A stretch of 64,000 nucleotides of DNA from Spisula solida (taxonomy: Eukaryota > Mollusca > Bivalvia > Venerida > Mactridae). The stretch's first letter is position 1, and each line of letters begins with the position of its first letter. Of this stretch, positions 46,086 to 58,300 are shown piece by piece. Made by a program: the position numbers and the translations under genes. The notes beneath the pieces were generated by a model, which saw only the letters and a program-made list of their open reading frames with translations, did no database searches and was not told the origin of the DNA. The stretch covers positions 50,692,761 to 50,756,760 of the forward strand of contig OX365950.1 in NCBI GenBank assembly GCA_947247005.1. The letters run 5' to 3'.

Positions 46086-46342
46086 ATAATAAAATCGATA
46101 ATCTAGTGGTTGAGTGTTCGCTTAGAGTGCGGGAGGTCTCGGGTTCAATCCCTGGCCGCGTCATACCAAAGACGAAATAATAATGGTACCAGAATTTCCC
46201 TTGCTAGACGCTCAGCATAAAAGGGAAACTGGCTTCTCTTCTCTCAAACCCTCGTGGCGATGGATAACATCAGGAATGAAGTGTCGAGAGTGATTAATAT
46301 AAGTTGGAAAAACTTGTTTCACAATCGACCTTAAATAAAATA
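46086..46342 (+). repeat. tRNA-derived SINE family G, best-preserved copy
   Basis: A-box-like CTAGTGGTTGAGTGTTCG and B-box GGGTTCAATCCC head a body with GCTAGACGCTCAGCATAAAA and catcaggaatgaagtg. The tail is aacttgtttcacaatcgacc. No poly(A) run is obvious. The end is ttaaataaaa. Confidence 0.75.
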
Positions 46343-46388
46343 GTATAAACTAAAAAGAATAATTTGCTGGAAATAACATAAAACAAAC

Positions 46389-46434
46389 CTGCCATTATTT
46401 GAACAAAGATTATGAAAAAATAAAAACAGTTCAT
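46389..46434 (-). CDS. Candidate signal-peptide exon for the mucin-like gene
   Basis: A minus-strand ATG at 46434 opens 15 codons plus one base (MNCFYFFIIFVQIMA) and ends at a weak donor CAG|GTTTGT in phase 1. That is the phase required by the large exon starting at 40770, and the join would read ..IMA-VADAKVG, a plausible cleavage region. The 5.6-kb intron, weak donor and one-in-three chance of phase agreement keep confidence low. The alternative is translation from ATGs inside the open frame right of 40770, which also gives a hydrophobic leader. Confidence 0.25.
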
Positions 46435-46535
46435 GTTGCAAAAACTTTTGGAACATCTACATAGTTCAAGTTCCACTGCAAAACAGAACTTGAATATTAC
46501 GATCTCAAACACATCCACGTTGAGATTAGTCACAA

Positions 46536-46600
46536 AAACATCATCAACAACAGAAGCGACAACAACAACAACAACAGTAACAACAACAACAATAATAGTT
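46536..46600. repeat. ACA-type trinucleotide microsatellite
   Basis: A run of (ACA/ACG/GTA) triplets around acaacaacaacaacagtaac. Frames across it encode homopolymer-like peptides on either strand and are not genes. Confidence 0.85.
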
Positions 46601-47607
46601 ACAAACGCTAGAAAAAATGTATTATTTAATACCTGCTTTCGGATAATCCCTATACACCATGCAACGTTGTGCGTGAAGCTATCACTTATATCTAGACTTA
46701 TATTGGTTTTAATATGATACTGCACGAAGACCATGCACATACATCAAACTATGGTCTTAAAATCTCCCAGTATGTTCCAGCGGTGGTATTAGAATAACAT
46801 GGTATACTTCAAGTGTTCGCTGAAGTGTTTTTACTTCAAATTCTTTCATTATGTTTCCTGTATATGGAAGCAATCAGCGTTTAATACGCCTACTATAGAC
46901 ATGATGTGAGTAGCTTGTTGGGCGACTCATATTATCATGAAAGACTTGAAATAAATATTGAAATCGTGCGGGAGAAAAACCTTGTATTAACAGTACGTAT
47001 AATTATGTAAACAGTATATTTTACGGACACGAATTCGTTGACTTGCGGTGCATTTCACAGTTCCTGTTTACACGACAATATTTCCGTTGTTGGTCATATA
47101 TGTACAGACTGTCACACGAAAAATGTTCGTTTATATACTTAAAAAGCTTCCGCAATAACGGACTTGGAGTTTTGGAGAGCTAACGCACTCAGGCCGAAGA
47201 AATTGCTCATGCACGCCGTGATTTAAAATGACGACCACTTTTTTCTACGTAAATTGTAACCATACTTCAGTAAATGTAACAGTATGACATAAGAAAAGTG
47301 ACATTAATTCATATACATTGTATGTTATAAATACAATTTGTATACATGTCAATGATATATAACTAACCTCGTTATGACGTGTAATGTATTTATGATTAAT
47401 TGACGTAAGTAAAACACAAACTGTAAACGCAAATGTATATATTTTTTATTTTTTCAATTACAGCTGCGGTGTTTGATGATATAAATAGAATATAAATATC
47501 ACATATAAACTGGACAATTTGAAATAAACTGTTAAAATTATATACAATGTAATTAAAATGTGTGGACTTCATTGGATTGGTGGGGAGTAATTAGGCGACC
47601 ACCCGAT

Positions 47608-47655
47608 TAGCTCAGTTGGTACACTCTGTTATAGACTTGTATTTCAATCTGGTTG
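47608..47655 (+). repeat. tRNA-like A-box fragment
   Basis: CCGATTAGCTCAGTTGGTAC resembles the D-arm half of a tRNA, but no anticodon arm, T-arm or acceptor pairing follows. It is a SINE or tRNA pseudogene remnant. Confidence 0.45.
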
Positions 47656-48815
47656 ATTTTTTTAAAATCATACATGTATTTGTTCTTCAGTAATGCAGTT
47701 TTATACAACAGTATAGATTGATCTCAGTATTTTTGCTGGTTTATGGGTTTGAAGCTATAGTTGCTCATTGAAATGTTATGCATGTGTAACGTACTTGTAA
47801 AACGTCTTCGCAAAAAACCCCGTAGACATTGAAGTAGACTTAAAATACATAAATCTATCAAAAACGTAAAAAATCAAAGAATTTAAAGTTTGTGGGAAAT
47901 CCGAGAAGTTATACACCCTGTATTACTCAACATGCGATAAAATGTTCAGAAATTTAATATGAACTGTAAATCACATGTTATCTCTGCTAGTCCACACAGA
48001 TGCTTGTAGTCATAGACATATCAGTTATAGAAAACATGGTGTGCGTCTCAAATAACTCAAATATCAGACTTGTAAAATCAAAGACATTTCGGACTTAAAA
48101 ATTTGTGATCAAAGTGTAACAAAACTGACGGAAGGTAGGTAGAAATCCACTTACATACGTGTATGTCTTGTTTTCTGGTATAAATATCCTTTTAAAATCG
48201 TGTTTGAATCGGGCTCACTTAATTCCTCATGCGACTTGAATGTAAGGTAAAAAATCCTCGTACAGTATGTGCGTATTATTACGGTATGTTAACCAAGTTA
48301 TTAACGATGCTGTGTTGTATCCATTAGACTGTAAAGTGGGCGTTATCGCGTGCAATTTGAAACAATAGCTTATACTGGGCAGGGCCGAGAGTATCAAATA
48401 CTGATAACGGCTGATAAGCCCTAATTCCGAAACAAAATAAACGCAGGATTCCGAATGTCATAGTCGTATTATTCGAAACATCTCGGACAATATGGTGTAG
48501 AAACAGGAATTCATTATTGACTAAGATAGTGCAAAGTGTGTTCGGAAATGAAACAATGATCATTCATGTTGGTTTATCAAGGCATTCACTGCACGTTGTG
48601 AAATTGATCCGATACGCCGCATTTGAAGTTTCTGGGCGTCAAAGATCTGTTATTACCAATTAATTGGTCACGAATTAATTAATTAAGACACTTGGTAAAC
48701 TTTGTCGATACTCGTGCCTATCTAAATCATCTTAATTTGTTAGAATTTGTGTCATACACATAGAAGAGAGTGGTACTATTGTAAGGTTGGAAAATGACCT
48801 ATTCGTCCAAAATTT
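47656..48815. other. Gene-poor spacer
   Basis: AT-rich. No supported exon or repeat. Confidence 0.45.
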
Positions 48816-48819
48816 AAAA

Positions 48820-49175
48820 TTGAAGCCACATTATCTCTCCCAAGACCTTTTTCCCGATCATCTAGTAAATAGACTAATTACAAGGAATTGGGATATTTTT
48901 CACAAATGACCAATAATTGACGAAAGAATGTTATATGTATCAGTCAAAATACTATGCCAAAATCATATTTCAGTAAAATGTATGGATGCCAAAATACTAA
49001 TTTTGTAGCTTCCCTTAGATTATAAATGGTGCATGTTTTGTTTACAATTCATTATTTTGAAAACAAACCAACCGGATATTATGGTGTTTTCTACCTTTGG
49101 GACTAAAGTGCTAAAGTGGTTACTTAGTTAAATTGCTTTTTGAAAATAGCCGTTTAAGGCCTAATGTGGCTTTAA
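48820..49175 (+). mobile_element. MITE family B, full copy
   Basis: 356 bp with inverted ends TTGAAGCCACATTATCTC and, inverted, GTTAAAGCCACATTAGGCC. It shares its interior with 26689-27074 (reverse) and 11096-11310. Confidence 0.8.
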
Positions 49176-49289
49176 CATAAACACTCCTAAACACTGTACG
49201 TTGCAAAACTTTGTTTTATTTTAAAGAATGACACTTAGGGTCAGAATAGTATGAAGTCGAATGGCTATTTTAGCACACATATACGCCGA

Positions 49290-49430
49290 CCATAGCCTTT
49301 ATTTGACAGTCAGCTTTCTGTTGAAATATGGCAGGCATATGAGTTCCTCCACCTGTACTTGAACCCGGGTCGCCAGATTAGACGGAAATGGCTACGCAGG
49401 CACACATGGTTGAGCTATGGCAAAGATTGG
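49290..49430 (-). repeat. tRNA-derived SINE, minus strand
   Basis: The reverse complement contains GCGACCCGGGTTCAAGTAC (B-box), preceded by catagctcaaccatgtgtgcc, and is followed by the body shared with 26475-26580 (gtggaggaactcatatgcctgcc). Confidence 0.55.
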
Positions 49431-49569
49431 CCTTCTTGTGGATCTCTGGGTGTTATGAGCTTTTATGCGTTATGAGGTTTATGTGTTATGAGTTTTATGT
49501 GTTTTTGAGCTGTGTGTGGCCACATGAATTTGAAGTTCTTTCAATAAAATATTATGCAAGTCGGTCCAT

Positions 49570-49834
49570 CACAAATCACTCTATACGTATATATAATACT
49601 TAAGGAACGCAACGCCCCCTCCAAAATGGAATCCCGTAGCCAGTGCTAACAAAATAAAAGATACAAGCGATCAAGTTAGCTCATTTGACGAAGAAAACTT
49701 AAATGTACCCAATGTAATCGACAATCAATATATTTTCCTGAATTTGCGCAATCTATTCGTGATTTACTTCTCCAAGTTCAATATCTAGTACATCATCGGT
49801 GCCATTCTGTGTGTCACCAAACCACGCACCGAGC
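49570..49834 (-). repeat. Repeat E, uninterrupted copy (encodes a short conserved C-terminus)
   Basis: Read on the minus strand: GCGTGGTTTGGTGACACACA, then gaatggcaccgatgatgtac, down to tatacgtatagagtgat. Its first part translates as AWFGDTQNGTDDVLDIELG, then EVNHE and a stop. The second copy (from 52793) reads AWFSDAQNGTDDVLDIDIS and a stop. The mixed synonymous and conservative changes suggest a real coding end, perhaps of a transposon protein. Confidence 0.6.
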
Positions 49835-49837
49835 TGA

Positions 49838-51056
49838 GTTTTTAGCTCACCTGACCACAAAGTGGTCACGGTGAGGTTTTGTCATACCGAGATGTCCGTC
49901 GTCCGTCGTCCGTCCGTCAACAATTTCTTCAAACGACTTCTCCTCCTAAACCGCTTGGCCAAATTTGATAACACTTTACAGGAATGTTCCTCGGGTGGAC
50001 CTCTACCAAAGTTGTTAAAACTTTTCTGGTCCGTCGCATAACTAGGTCACACGGGCTAAAATAGATTTTCGAAAAGGAAACTTAAAAAAACTTCCTCTCT
50101 ATAACCGTAAGGCCTAGAGCTTTCATATTTGGTATGTAGCATCACCTTGAGGTCCTCTACAAAGATTGTTCAAATTATGTCCCTGGTGTCAAAATTGGCC
50201 CCGCCCCGGGGGCCCTTAGTTTTACATAGAGTTATATAGGGAAAACCTTAAAAATCTTCTCTGAAACGGCTTTGCCCAGGGCTTTCATATTTGGTATGTA
50301 GAATTAGCCAGAGGTCCTCTACAAAGACTGTGCAAATTATGCCCCTGGGGTCAAAATTGGCCCCGCCCTGGGGTCACCATTTTACATAGACTTATATAGG
50401 GAAAACATATAAAAATCTTCTTGTCAAAAACTACAATACCTAAAGCTTTTGATATTTGGTATGAAGCATAATCTAGTGGTCCCCTACCAAGATTGTTCAA
50501 ATTATGCCCCTGGGGTCAAAATTGGCCCCGCCCCGGGGTCACCGTTTTACAAAGACTTATATAGGGAAAACATGTCAAAAACTACAATGCCTAGAGCTTT
50601 GATATTTGGTATGAATCATCATCTAGTGGTCCCCTACCAAGATTGCTCAAATTATGCCCCTGGGGTCAAAATTGGCCCCGCCCCGGGGGTCACCAGTTTT
50701 ACATAGACTTATATGGAGAAAACATATAAAAATCTTCTTGTCAAAAACTACAATGCCTAGAGCTTTGATATTTGGTATGAAGCATAATCTAGTGGTCCCC
50801 TACCAAGATTGCTCAAATAATTTCCCTGGGGTCAAAATTGGCCCCGCCCGGGGGTCACCGTTTTACATAGACTTATATAGGGAAAACATATAAAAATCTT
50901 GTCTAAAACTACACTGCATAGAGCTTTGATAATTGGTATGTAGCATCATCTTGTGGTTTTCTACCAAGATGTTCAAATTATTCCCTTGGGTGAAAACTGT
51001 GTAAGGTTTCATGTACAATCAGGTGAGCGATATTGGGCCATCATGGCCCTCTTGTT
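49838..51056. mobile_element. Bivalve-type interspersed repeat (AGCTCACCTGACC..CAGGTGAGCG)
   Basis: Left end TTTAGCTCACCTGACCACAA, then GTGGTCACGGTGAGGTTTTG and repeated ccgtcgtccgtc. Right end ATCAGGTGAGCGATATTGGG, then ccatcatggccctcttg. The interior is a tandem array of about 150-165 bp units with GCTTTGATATTTGGTATGAA and ggtcaaaattggccccgcccc. AGCTCACCTGA and TCAGGTGAGC are inverted. The frames over the internal repeats are not genes. The family name is not known to me. Confidence 0.8.
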
Positions 51057-51469
51057 ATATGGGAAACCCTGTATTTTCTGCTCACGGTCAGTTGATTTTG
51101 TTATTTTTAACACATCGGCCCACTATTTGCACACGATACACTCGTGCACCGATCCAAGCGAGTAGCACTGGTTTGTAAATATTACTGATTTGCCACGAGG
51201 AAAACGTGCAATGGTTGGAGATAAGTATAGGATAGAACATGAGTAGGTGTTGTATATGGGATTTATAACTCCGAGTGAAACGAGGATTATAATCCCATAT
51301 CAACACCTACGAGTTGTTCTATCTGACTTAGACTATAGATAAATAATCTTTGTTTATCAGGTACACTTTGCCTATAAATGCCTATGATAAACCATTTAAG
51401 TGCTGGTGTAATATGTTAAAGTGTTGCATGATGCATATATAGATCTCAGTGGCAAAATTAAGCTATTTA

Positions 51470-52058
51470 CAGTAAAACCTCAATAAAGAAACTCCTTGGG
51501 ACTGTAAAAAACTTATCTCAATAATGTTGAGTGATTGCATCATTCTATCAAAGAGCAAACAGATGAAAACGGAACGAAAAATGGTTAATTCTGAGCCAAT
51601 CTTGTTAAAGAGGTGGTCTTCATATAGGTGCAATTTTACTGTGCATTTGAGGTTTAATAATGTGCAAGTCATTTAACAGAAAGTAGTGGTCTTTATTTTA
51701 AGGTGGTCTTGAAGGTGAAGTCTTCATTTGTAAATTATGGGTTGTGATAGCATGAAAGTCATTTCCTTCAATCACCAGACACCATTGGAACCCCTACAAT
51801 TTGTTTTAATCGTTTAGTTGGTTTAAGTTCTACTCTATGAAAATGATGTCTTAGAAGAGAGGGGTAATCTGCACGTAATTATTGAAGACACAATAGTACA
51901 GAACAACTTCTGTAGAGTGAGACCCTTTGTGGGCTGTAAATATTGGTCATTGTTCAGAAGTTGTTGCCCTACAGAATTTACAAAAGTGTATACATGTAAT
52001 AACGTTTTGTTATACAGAGGTTGTTGCACTACATATGTCCCCTAGAGAGGTCGTACTG
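51470..52058. mobile_element. Pogo-like MITE(s) with TA-flanked CAGT ends
   Basis: TA flanks a left end CAGTAAAACCTCAATAAAG and a right end whose reverse complement is CAGTACGACCTCTCTAGGG. An internal GAGGTGGTCTT..TTTTACTG near 51610-51640 suggests two adjacent or nested elements. Non-coding. Confidence 0.55.
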
Positions 52059-52792
52059 TAGTCATAGAAGCTACCATGGCATTCACCCTCTACTGATAAT
52101 GTTGTAAGCACTCAGCAGAGATGTTGGCAATACCTTAATTGGTTAATTATCTATCAAAATTGTTGTCTCAGATTCTGACAGTAGTAATGAACAAATGTGG
52201 AAAGGTTTGATATACATGTACATGTATTCTAATACGGTAAATCCAATTAGTTACTTGTTTAAAATATAGTATTGTTATAATACAGACTAAACTAAGCCTG
52301 GTATCAAAAATGTTTTGCATCCATATTTTCTATGCTAAATGCATGTATACATTATTATAGCTATGCTCAATTATTTTGCTTGGCCTACTATAGTATATAG
52401 CAATCTATTGTTATATATACCACAGCAAAGTGTTGTATACGGGATTTATTCAACATTTTTTCCATGCTGATTGGCTAGCTACTGAGATCTATAATCTAAA
52501 TGTAAAATGATCAATTGAAAGTCTAGAGTCACCCCCACTTTGTATAAATACTTAAGGGCATTCTATAGTGCGATAGGGCATGTTTGCAGAAAGCGTTTTT
52601 TCTTCATATTAAGATTTAGCGGACATGAAAAACATAGCATTACAATGTACTATATTTACCGTTGGAGTTAATCAACAAATACGTATTAATAAAGCATATT
52701 AATCATAGCATGGCAGCACTTTCATTGCAAATCTTGCTCGTCAACCCTATCCCCTTAAATGTACACATGTATTTAATATTTGCCTGAAGGCG

Positions 52793-54950
52793 TGGTTCAG
52801 TGACGCACAGAATGGCACCGACGATGTACTAGATATTGACATTTCGTGAAGGAAATATGGAATATATCACATATATTACACATATACTGAATGATAATCG
52901 TAAATTATTTGTATGTTTCGTTGATTTTACGAAAGCATTCGATTACCTAGTAAGGTAAAATATTTTTTACAAACTAATTAAGTATGATGTGCGAGGGAAA
53001 ATGTTAAATATAATTAAGTCCTTATATACAGATGTTAAATCTAGGGTGAAATATAAAAACGAACTGGGCGATAGTTTCGAGTGTTTCTTAGGAGTAAGAC
53101 AAGGTGATTGTTTATCACCTTTTATATTTTCTATGTACGTTAATGATCTAGAAGAATACATGATCTTAAACGGTTTCAAAGGTATTGATATAGGAATGTT
53201 AAAATTATTCTTGTTATTATATGCTGATGACATTGTTATATTTGTTGATACGCAGGATGGTCTCCAAAAAGGGTTAAATCTTCTTAAAAATTATTGTGAT
53301 AAATGGAAACTTGTTGTTAATGTAAAGAAAACTAAAGTATTAATTTTCAAGAAAGGAGGTTTTCGTGTACGAAATGCACGATTCATATACAATGGAACAG
53401 AATTAGAAATTGTTACGAAATTCACATACCTAGGTATAGTATTCACCAGTAATGGTTCTTTTAAGCAAACTTTTGATGCATTAAGTGGTCAAGCTATGAA
53501 AGCCATATACAAAATGAAATTTTATCTCTCTAAATTTGCAGATGTATCTGTTGGACATAGAATGGAACTTTTTGATAAATTGATATCTCCAATTTTGAAC
53601 TACGGATCAGAAATTTGGGGGTTTTTAGATGCAAGACAAATGGAAAAAGTTCATCTTCAATTCTGCAAACAACTTCTAGGAGTAAGAACCCAAACTCAAA
53701 ATAATTTTATTTATGGTGAATTAGGAAGAACTCCATTCAAAGTAAGCCGTTTAGTTAATATAATCCGATTTTGGTTTAAAATTGTCAATAGCTCTGAAAA
53801 TAGGTATATAAAATGTATTTATGATATGATGCTAAATGATATGGAAATACATCCTGACAAAACCAACTGGGCCTCAAATGTAAAAATAATCTTAGAAAGG
53901 CTTGGTTTTAACAATGTATGGCTCTTTCAAGGAGTTGGAAACTCCAAATACTTCATTAAAATATTTAAACTAAGAGTTAAGGATAATTTTATACAACTAT
54001 GGAACGAACAACTACGTGATTCTTCCAGAGCATACTCCTATGTATTATTTGCAAATTTTGGTTTCAAACCATATTTAAATATTGTAAATATTAGAAAATT
54101 TAATACTGCACTATGCAGACTTAGAACATCTAGTCATCGTCTAGAAATTGAAACAGGCCGATGGCACAAACCATTGAAAATCCCTAAATCCGAAAGAAAA
54201 TGTCAATTATGTAACAAATTAGAGGATGAGTTTCACTTTATACTTGAATGCCCTTTATATTATGAAATACGAAAACAACACATCAAACGTTACTTTTGGA
54301 AACGACCTAATATCCCTAAATTTGTAGAACTTATGTCATCTGAAAATAGAAATACTATTATTAATCTTTCTCAATATATTTACAAAAGTCTGAAACGAAG
54401 AGATGCAGAATATTATGTACGTTAGCACTCTTCTCCCTACTGTACGAAAAACAAACTACGCATACACAATAAATTACATACTTTTAAATTTTTGAGACGA
54501 CATAGTAGCATGACTAATGTCATGCAAATAACTATATTTAAAGTTACAGTGATGTTGGAATATAACTCATTATTGCCGATAATTTCCACTTACTCCACAT
54601 ATACTTGGTACCGGAATCGAAAAAAATAATATGTATACATGCATGGTTTGTTTATATTATAATGTGTATATTTGTGTTAATAATTATGTCAATGCATGTA
54701 CTTATTATATGTGAAATCATGGGCATATTGCCTTATTTTCGAAATAAACTATCTATCTATATATCTCGTAATATCAGACGGAAGTGAATATTTTCGATTG
54801 CATGAGGTACATATAAATATTCTTCGTCGAATGCGCTAACTTGATCGCTTGTATCTTTTATTTTGTTAGCACTGGCAACGGGATTCATTTTTGGAGGGGG
54901 GAAGGTGTTGCGTTTCTTTTGTATTATATATACGTATAGAGCGATTTTGA
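52793..54950 (+). repeat. Repeat E, second copy, split by a LINE insertion
   Basis: The left part (52793-about 52860) matches the coding end of repeat E. The right part (about 54785-54950: GCTAACTTGATCGCTTGTAT, then cttttattttgttagcactgg and attatatatacgtatagag) matches its remainder, in the opposite orientation to the uninterrupted copy at 49570-49834. About 1.9 kb of LINE lies between the two parts. Confidence 0.75.
52880..54425 (+). pseudogene. 5'-truncated non-LTR retrotransposon (reverse transcriptase ORF)
   Basis: A reverse transcriptase of the I/Jockey/CR1-like type. Motif A (FVDFTKAFD, 52917-52943) is followed by an in-frame TAA at 52956-52958. After it the frame is open from 52989 for 478 codons. 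Landmarks: GVRQGDCLSPFIFSMYVND, YADD (the catalytic pair), LGIVFTSNG, and a C-terminal CQLCN..EFHFILEC (Cx2Cx7Hx4C) knuckle. The endonuclease domain and the N-terminal fingers are missing, so this copy cannot mobilise itself. The 3' end runs into a tctatctatc-type tail near 54750-54770. The few disruptions imply a fairly young insertion. Confidence 0.85.
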
Positions 54951-55325
54951 TTAAATTGACTGCTATGATATTTTATGGATGGAATTTCAAATTCCTGTGG
55001 TGTGGCCATACGTAGTGACACTATTCTTGAGGAAGATTATTGCCTCAGAATGGCAAGTATAAATCTAAGGGGAACAACCATGTTAATAAATAGCGTTACG
55101 TAATGTGAGAGTTGTCTCCCGAGTATTACTGTCTATTTTATCACGACATTTCTACGTGCTTAATCTACATACTTTACAAAAAACCCTGACCAATCGGACA
55201 GGATTCAATTAACATTTAGAAGCTGCTTTGTGATCGTATTTGATAAAGTTGTTAAGAATGCTCAATATCAAAATAAATATTTTTTTAATTAAAATGCAAT
55301 CATTAAGACCATTCCGGACTTCACG
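54951..55325. other. Spacer before the 40-bp satellite
   Basis: No gene or repeat recognised. Confidence 0.45.
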
Positions 55326-55329
55326 CGTC

Positions 55330-58300
55330 CAGTTAATTTAGATGCCTGATGAGTGTCTATGAGAGTCACACGATGAATTGGATGGCTGACGAGTGTCTAT
55401 GAGAGTCACACGATGAATTGGATGGCTGATGGGTGTCTATGAGAGTCACACGATGAATTGGATGGCTGATGGGTGTCTATGAGAGTCACACGATGAATTG
55501 GATGGCTGATGTGTGTCTATGAGAGTCACACGATGAATTGGATGGCTGATGGGTGTCTATGTGAGTCACACGATGAATTGGATGGCTGATGAGTGTCTAT
55601 GAGAGTCACACGATGAATTGGATGGCTGATGGGTGTCTATGAGAGTCACACGATGAATTGGATGGCTGATGGGTGTCTATGTGAGTCACACGATGAATTG
55701 GATGGCTGATGAGTGTCTATGAGAGTCACACGATGAATTGGATGGCTGATGGGTGTCTATGAGAGTCACACGATGAATTGGATGGCTGACGAGTGTCTAT
55801 GAGAGTCACACGATGAATTGGATGGCTGATGGGTGTCTATGAGAGTCACACGATGAATTAGATGCCGGATGAGTGTCTATGAGAGTCACACGATGAATTG
55901 GATGGCTGATGAGTGTCTATGAGAGTCACACGATGAATTGGATGCCAGATGAGTGTCTATGAGAGTCACACGATGAATTGGATGGCTGACGGGTGTCTAT
56001 GAGAGTCACACGATGAATTGGATGGCTGACGGGTGTCTATGAGAGTCACACGATGAATTGGATGGCTGATGGGTGTCTATGTGAGTCACACGATGAATTG
56101 GATGGCTGATGAGTGTCTATGAGAGTCACACGATGAATTGGATGGCTGATGAGTGTCTATGAGAGTCACACGATGAATTGGATGCCTGATGGGTGTCTAC
56201 GAGAGTCACACGATGAATTGGATGCCTGATGGGTGTCTATGAGAGTCACACGATGAATTAGATGCCTGATGAGTGTCTAGGAGAGTCACACGATGAATTG
56301 GATGGCTGATGGGTGTCTAGGAGAGTCACACGATGAATTGGATGCCAGATGAGTGTCTATGAGAGTCACACGATGAATTGGATGGCTGACGAGTGTCTAT
56401 GAGAGTCACACGATGAATTGGATGGCTGACGGGTGTCTATGAGAGTCACACGATGAATTGGATGGCTGATGTGTATCTATGAGAGTCACACGATGAATTG
56501 GATGGCTGGCTGATGGGTGTCTAAGTGAGTCACACGATGAATTGGATGGCTGATGAGTGTCTATGAGAGTCACACGATGAATTGGATGGCTGATGAGTGT
56601 CTATGAGAGTCACACGATGAATTGGATGGCAGATGGGTGTCTATGAGAGTCACACGATGAATTGAATGCCTGATGGGTGTCTATGAGAGTCACACGATGA
56701 ATTAGATGCCTGATGAGTGTCTAGGAGAGTCACACGATGAATTGGATGGCTGATGGGTGTCTAGGAGAGTCACACGATAAATTGGATGGCTGATGGGTGT
56801 CTATGAGAGTCACACGATGAATTGGATGGCTGATGGGTGTCTATGAGAGTCACACGATGAATTCGATGTCTGGCGAGTGTCTATGTGAGTCACACGATGA
56901 ATTAGATGCCTGATGAGTGTCTATGAGAGTCACACGATGAATTAGATGCCTGATGAGTGTCTAGGAGAGTCACACGATGAATTGGATGGCTGATGGGTGT
57001 CTATGAGAGTCACACGATGAATTGGATGGCTGATGGGTGTCTATGAGAGTCACACGATGAATTGGATGGCTGATGGGTGTCTATGAGAGTCACACGATGA
57101 ATTGGATGGCTGATGAGTGTCTATGAGAGTCACACGATGAATTGGATGGCTGATGGGTGTCTATGAGAGTCACACGATGAATTGGATGCCTGATGGGTGT
57201 CTATGAGAGTCACACGATGAATTAGATGCCTGATGAGTGTCTAGGAGAGTCACACGATGAATTGGATGGCTGATGGGTGTCTATGAGAGTCACACGATGA
57301 ATTGGATGGCTGACGAGTGTCTATGAGAGTCACACGATGAATTCGATGTCTGGCGAGTGTCTATGTGAGTCACACGATGAATTAGATGCCTGATGAGTGT
57401 CAATAAGAGTCACACGATGAATTAGATGCCTGATGAGTGTCTATGAGAGTCACACGATGAATTAGATGCCTGATGAGTGTCTAGGAGAGTCACACGATGA
57501 ATTGGATGGCTGACGGGTGTCTATGAGAGTCACACGATGAATTGGATGGCTGATGTGTATCTATGAGAGTCACACGATGAATTGGATGGCTGATGGGTGT
57601 CTAAGTGAGTCACACGATGAATTGGATGGCTGATGAGTGTCTATGAGAGTCACACGATGAATTGGATGGCTGATGAGTGTCTATGAGAGTCACACGATGA
57701 ATTGGATGGCAGATGGGTGTCTATGAGAGTCACACGATGAATTGGATGCCTGATGGGTGTCTATGAGAGTCACACGATGAATTAGATGCCTGATGAGTGT
57801 CTAGGAGAGTCACACGATGAATTGGATGGCTGATGGGTGTCTAGGAGAGTCACACGATAAATTGGATGGCTGATTGGTGTCTATGAGAGTCACACGATAA
57901 ATTGGATGGCTGATGGGTGTCTATGAGAGTCACACGATGAATTCGATGTCTGGCGAGTGTCTATGTGAGTCACACGATGATTTTGATGCCTGATGAGTGT
58001 CTATAAGAGTCACACGATGAATTAGATGCCTGATGAGTGTCTATGAGAGTCACACGATGAATTAGATGCCTGATGAGTGTCTAGGAGAGTCACACGATGA
58101 ATTGGATGGCTGATGGGTGTCTATGAGAGTCACACGATGAATTGGATGGCTGATGGGTGTCTATGAGAGTCACACGATGAATTGGATGGCTGATGGGTGT
58201 CTATGAGAGTCACACGATGAATTGGATGGCTGATGAGTGTCAATGAGAGTCACACGATGAATTGGATGGCTGATGGGTGTCTATGAGAGTCACACGATGA

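Noticed and set aside
46086..46165. Functional tRNA gene
   Set aside because: Boxes A and B are present, but the acceptor and anticodon arms do not pair, and the body continues as a dispersed SINE.
46294..46740. 148-codon minus frame rich in Val
   Set aside because: Driven by the ACA-type microsatellite. Only the short signal-peptide-like part near 46434 was kept as a low-confidence exon.
50449..50893. Overlapping frames of 79-85 codons with repeated peptide
   Set aside because: They fall in the internal tandem units of the bivalve-type interspersed repeat.
49570..54950. A single 5.4-kb transposon with 150-bp inverted ends
   Set aside because: The two inverted segments are better explained as two copies of repeat E, one split by a LINE. 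The region between also holds unrelated elements with their own ends.
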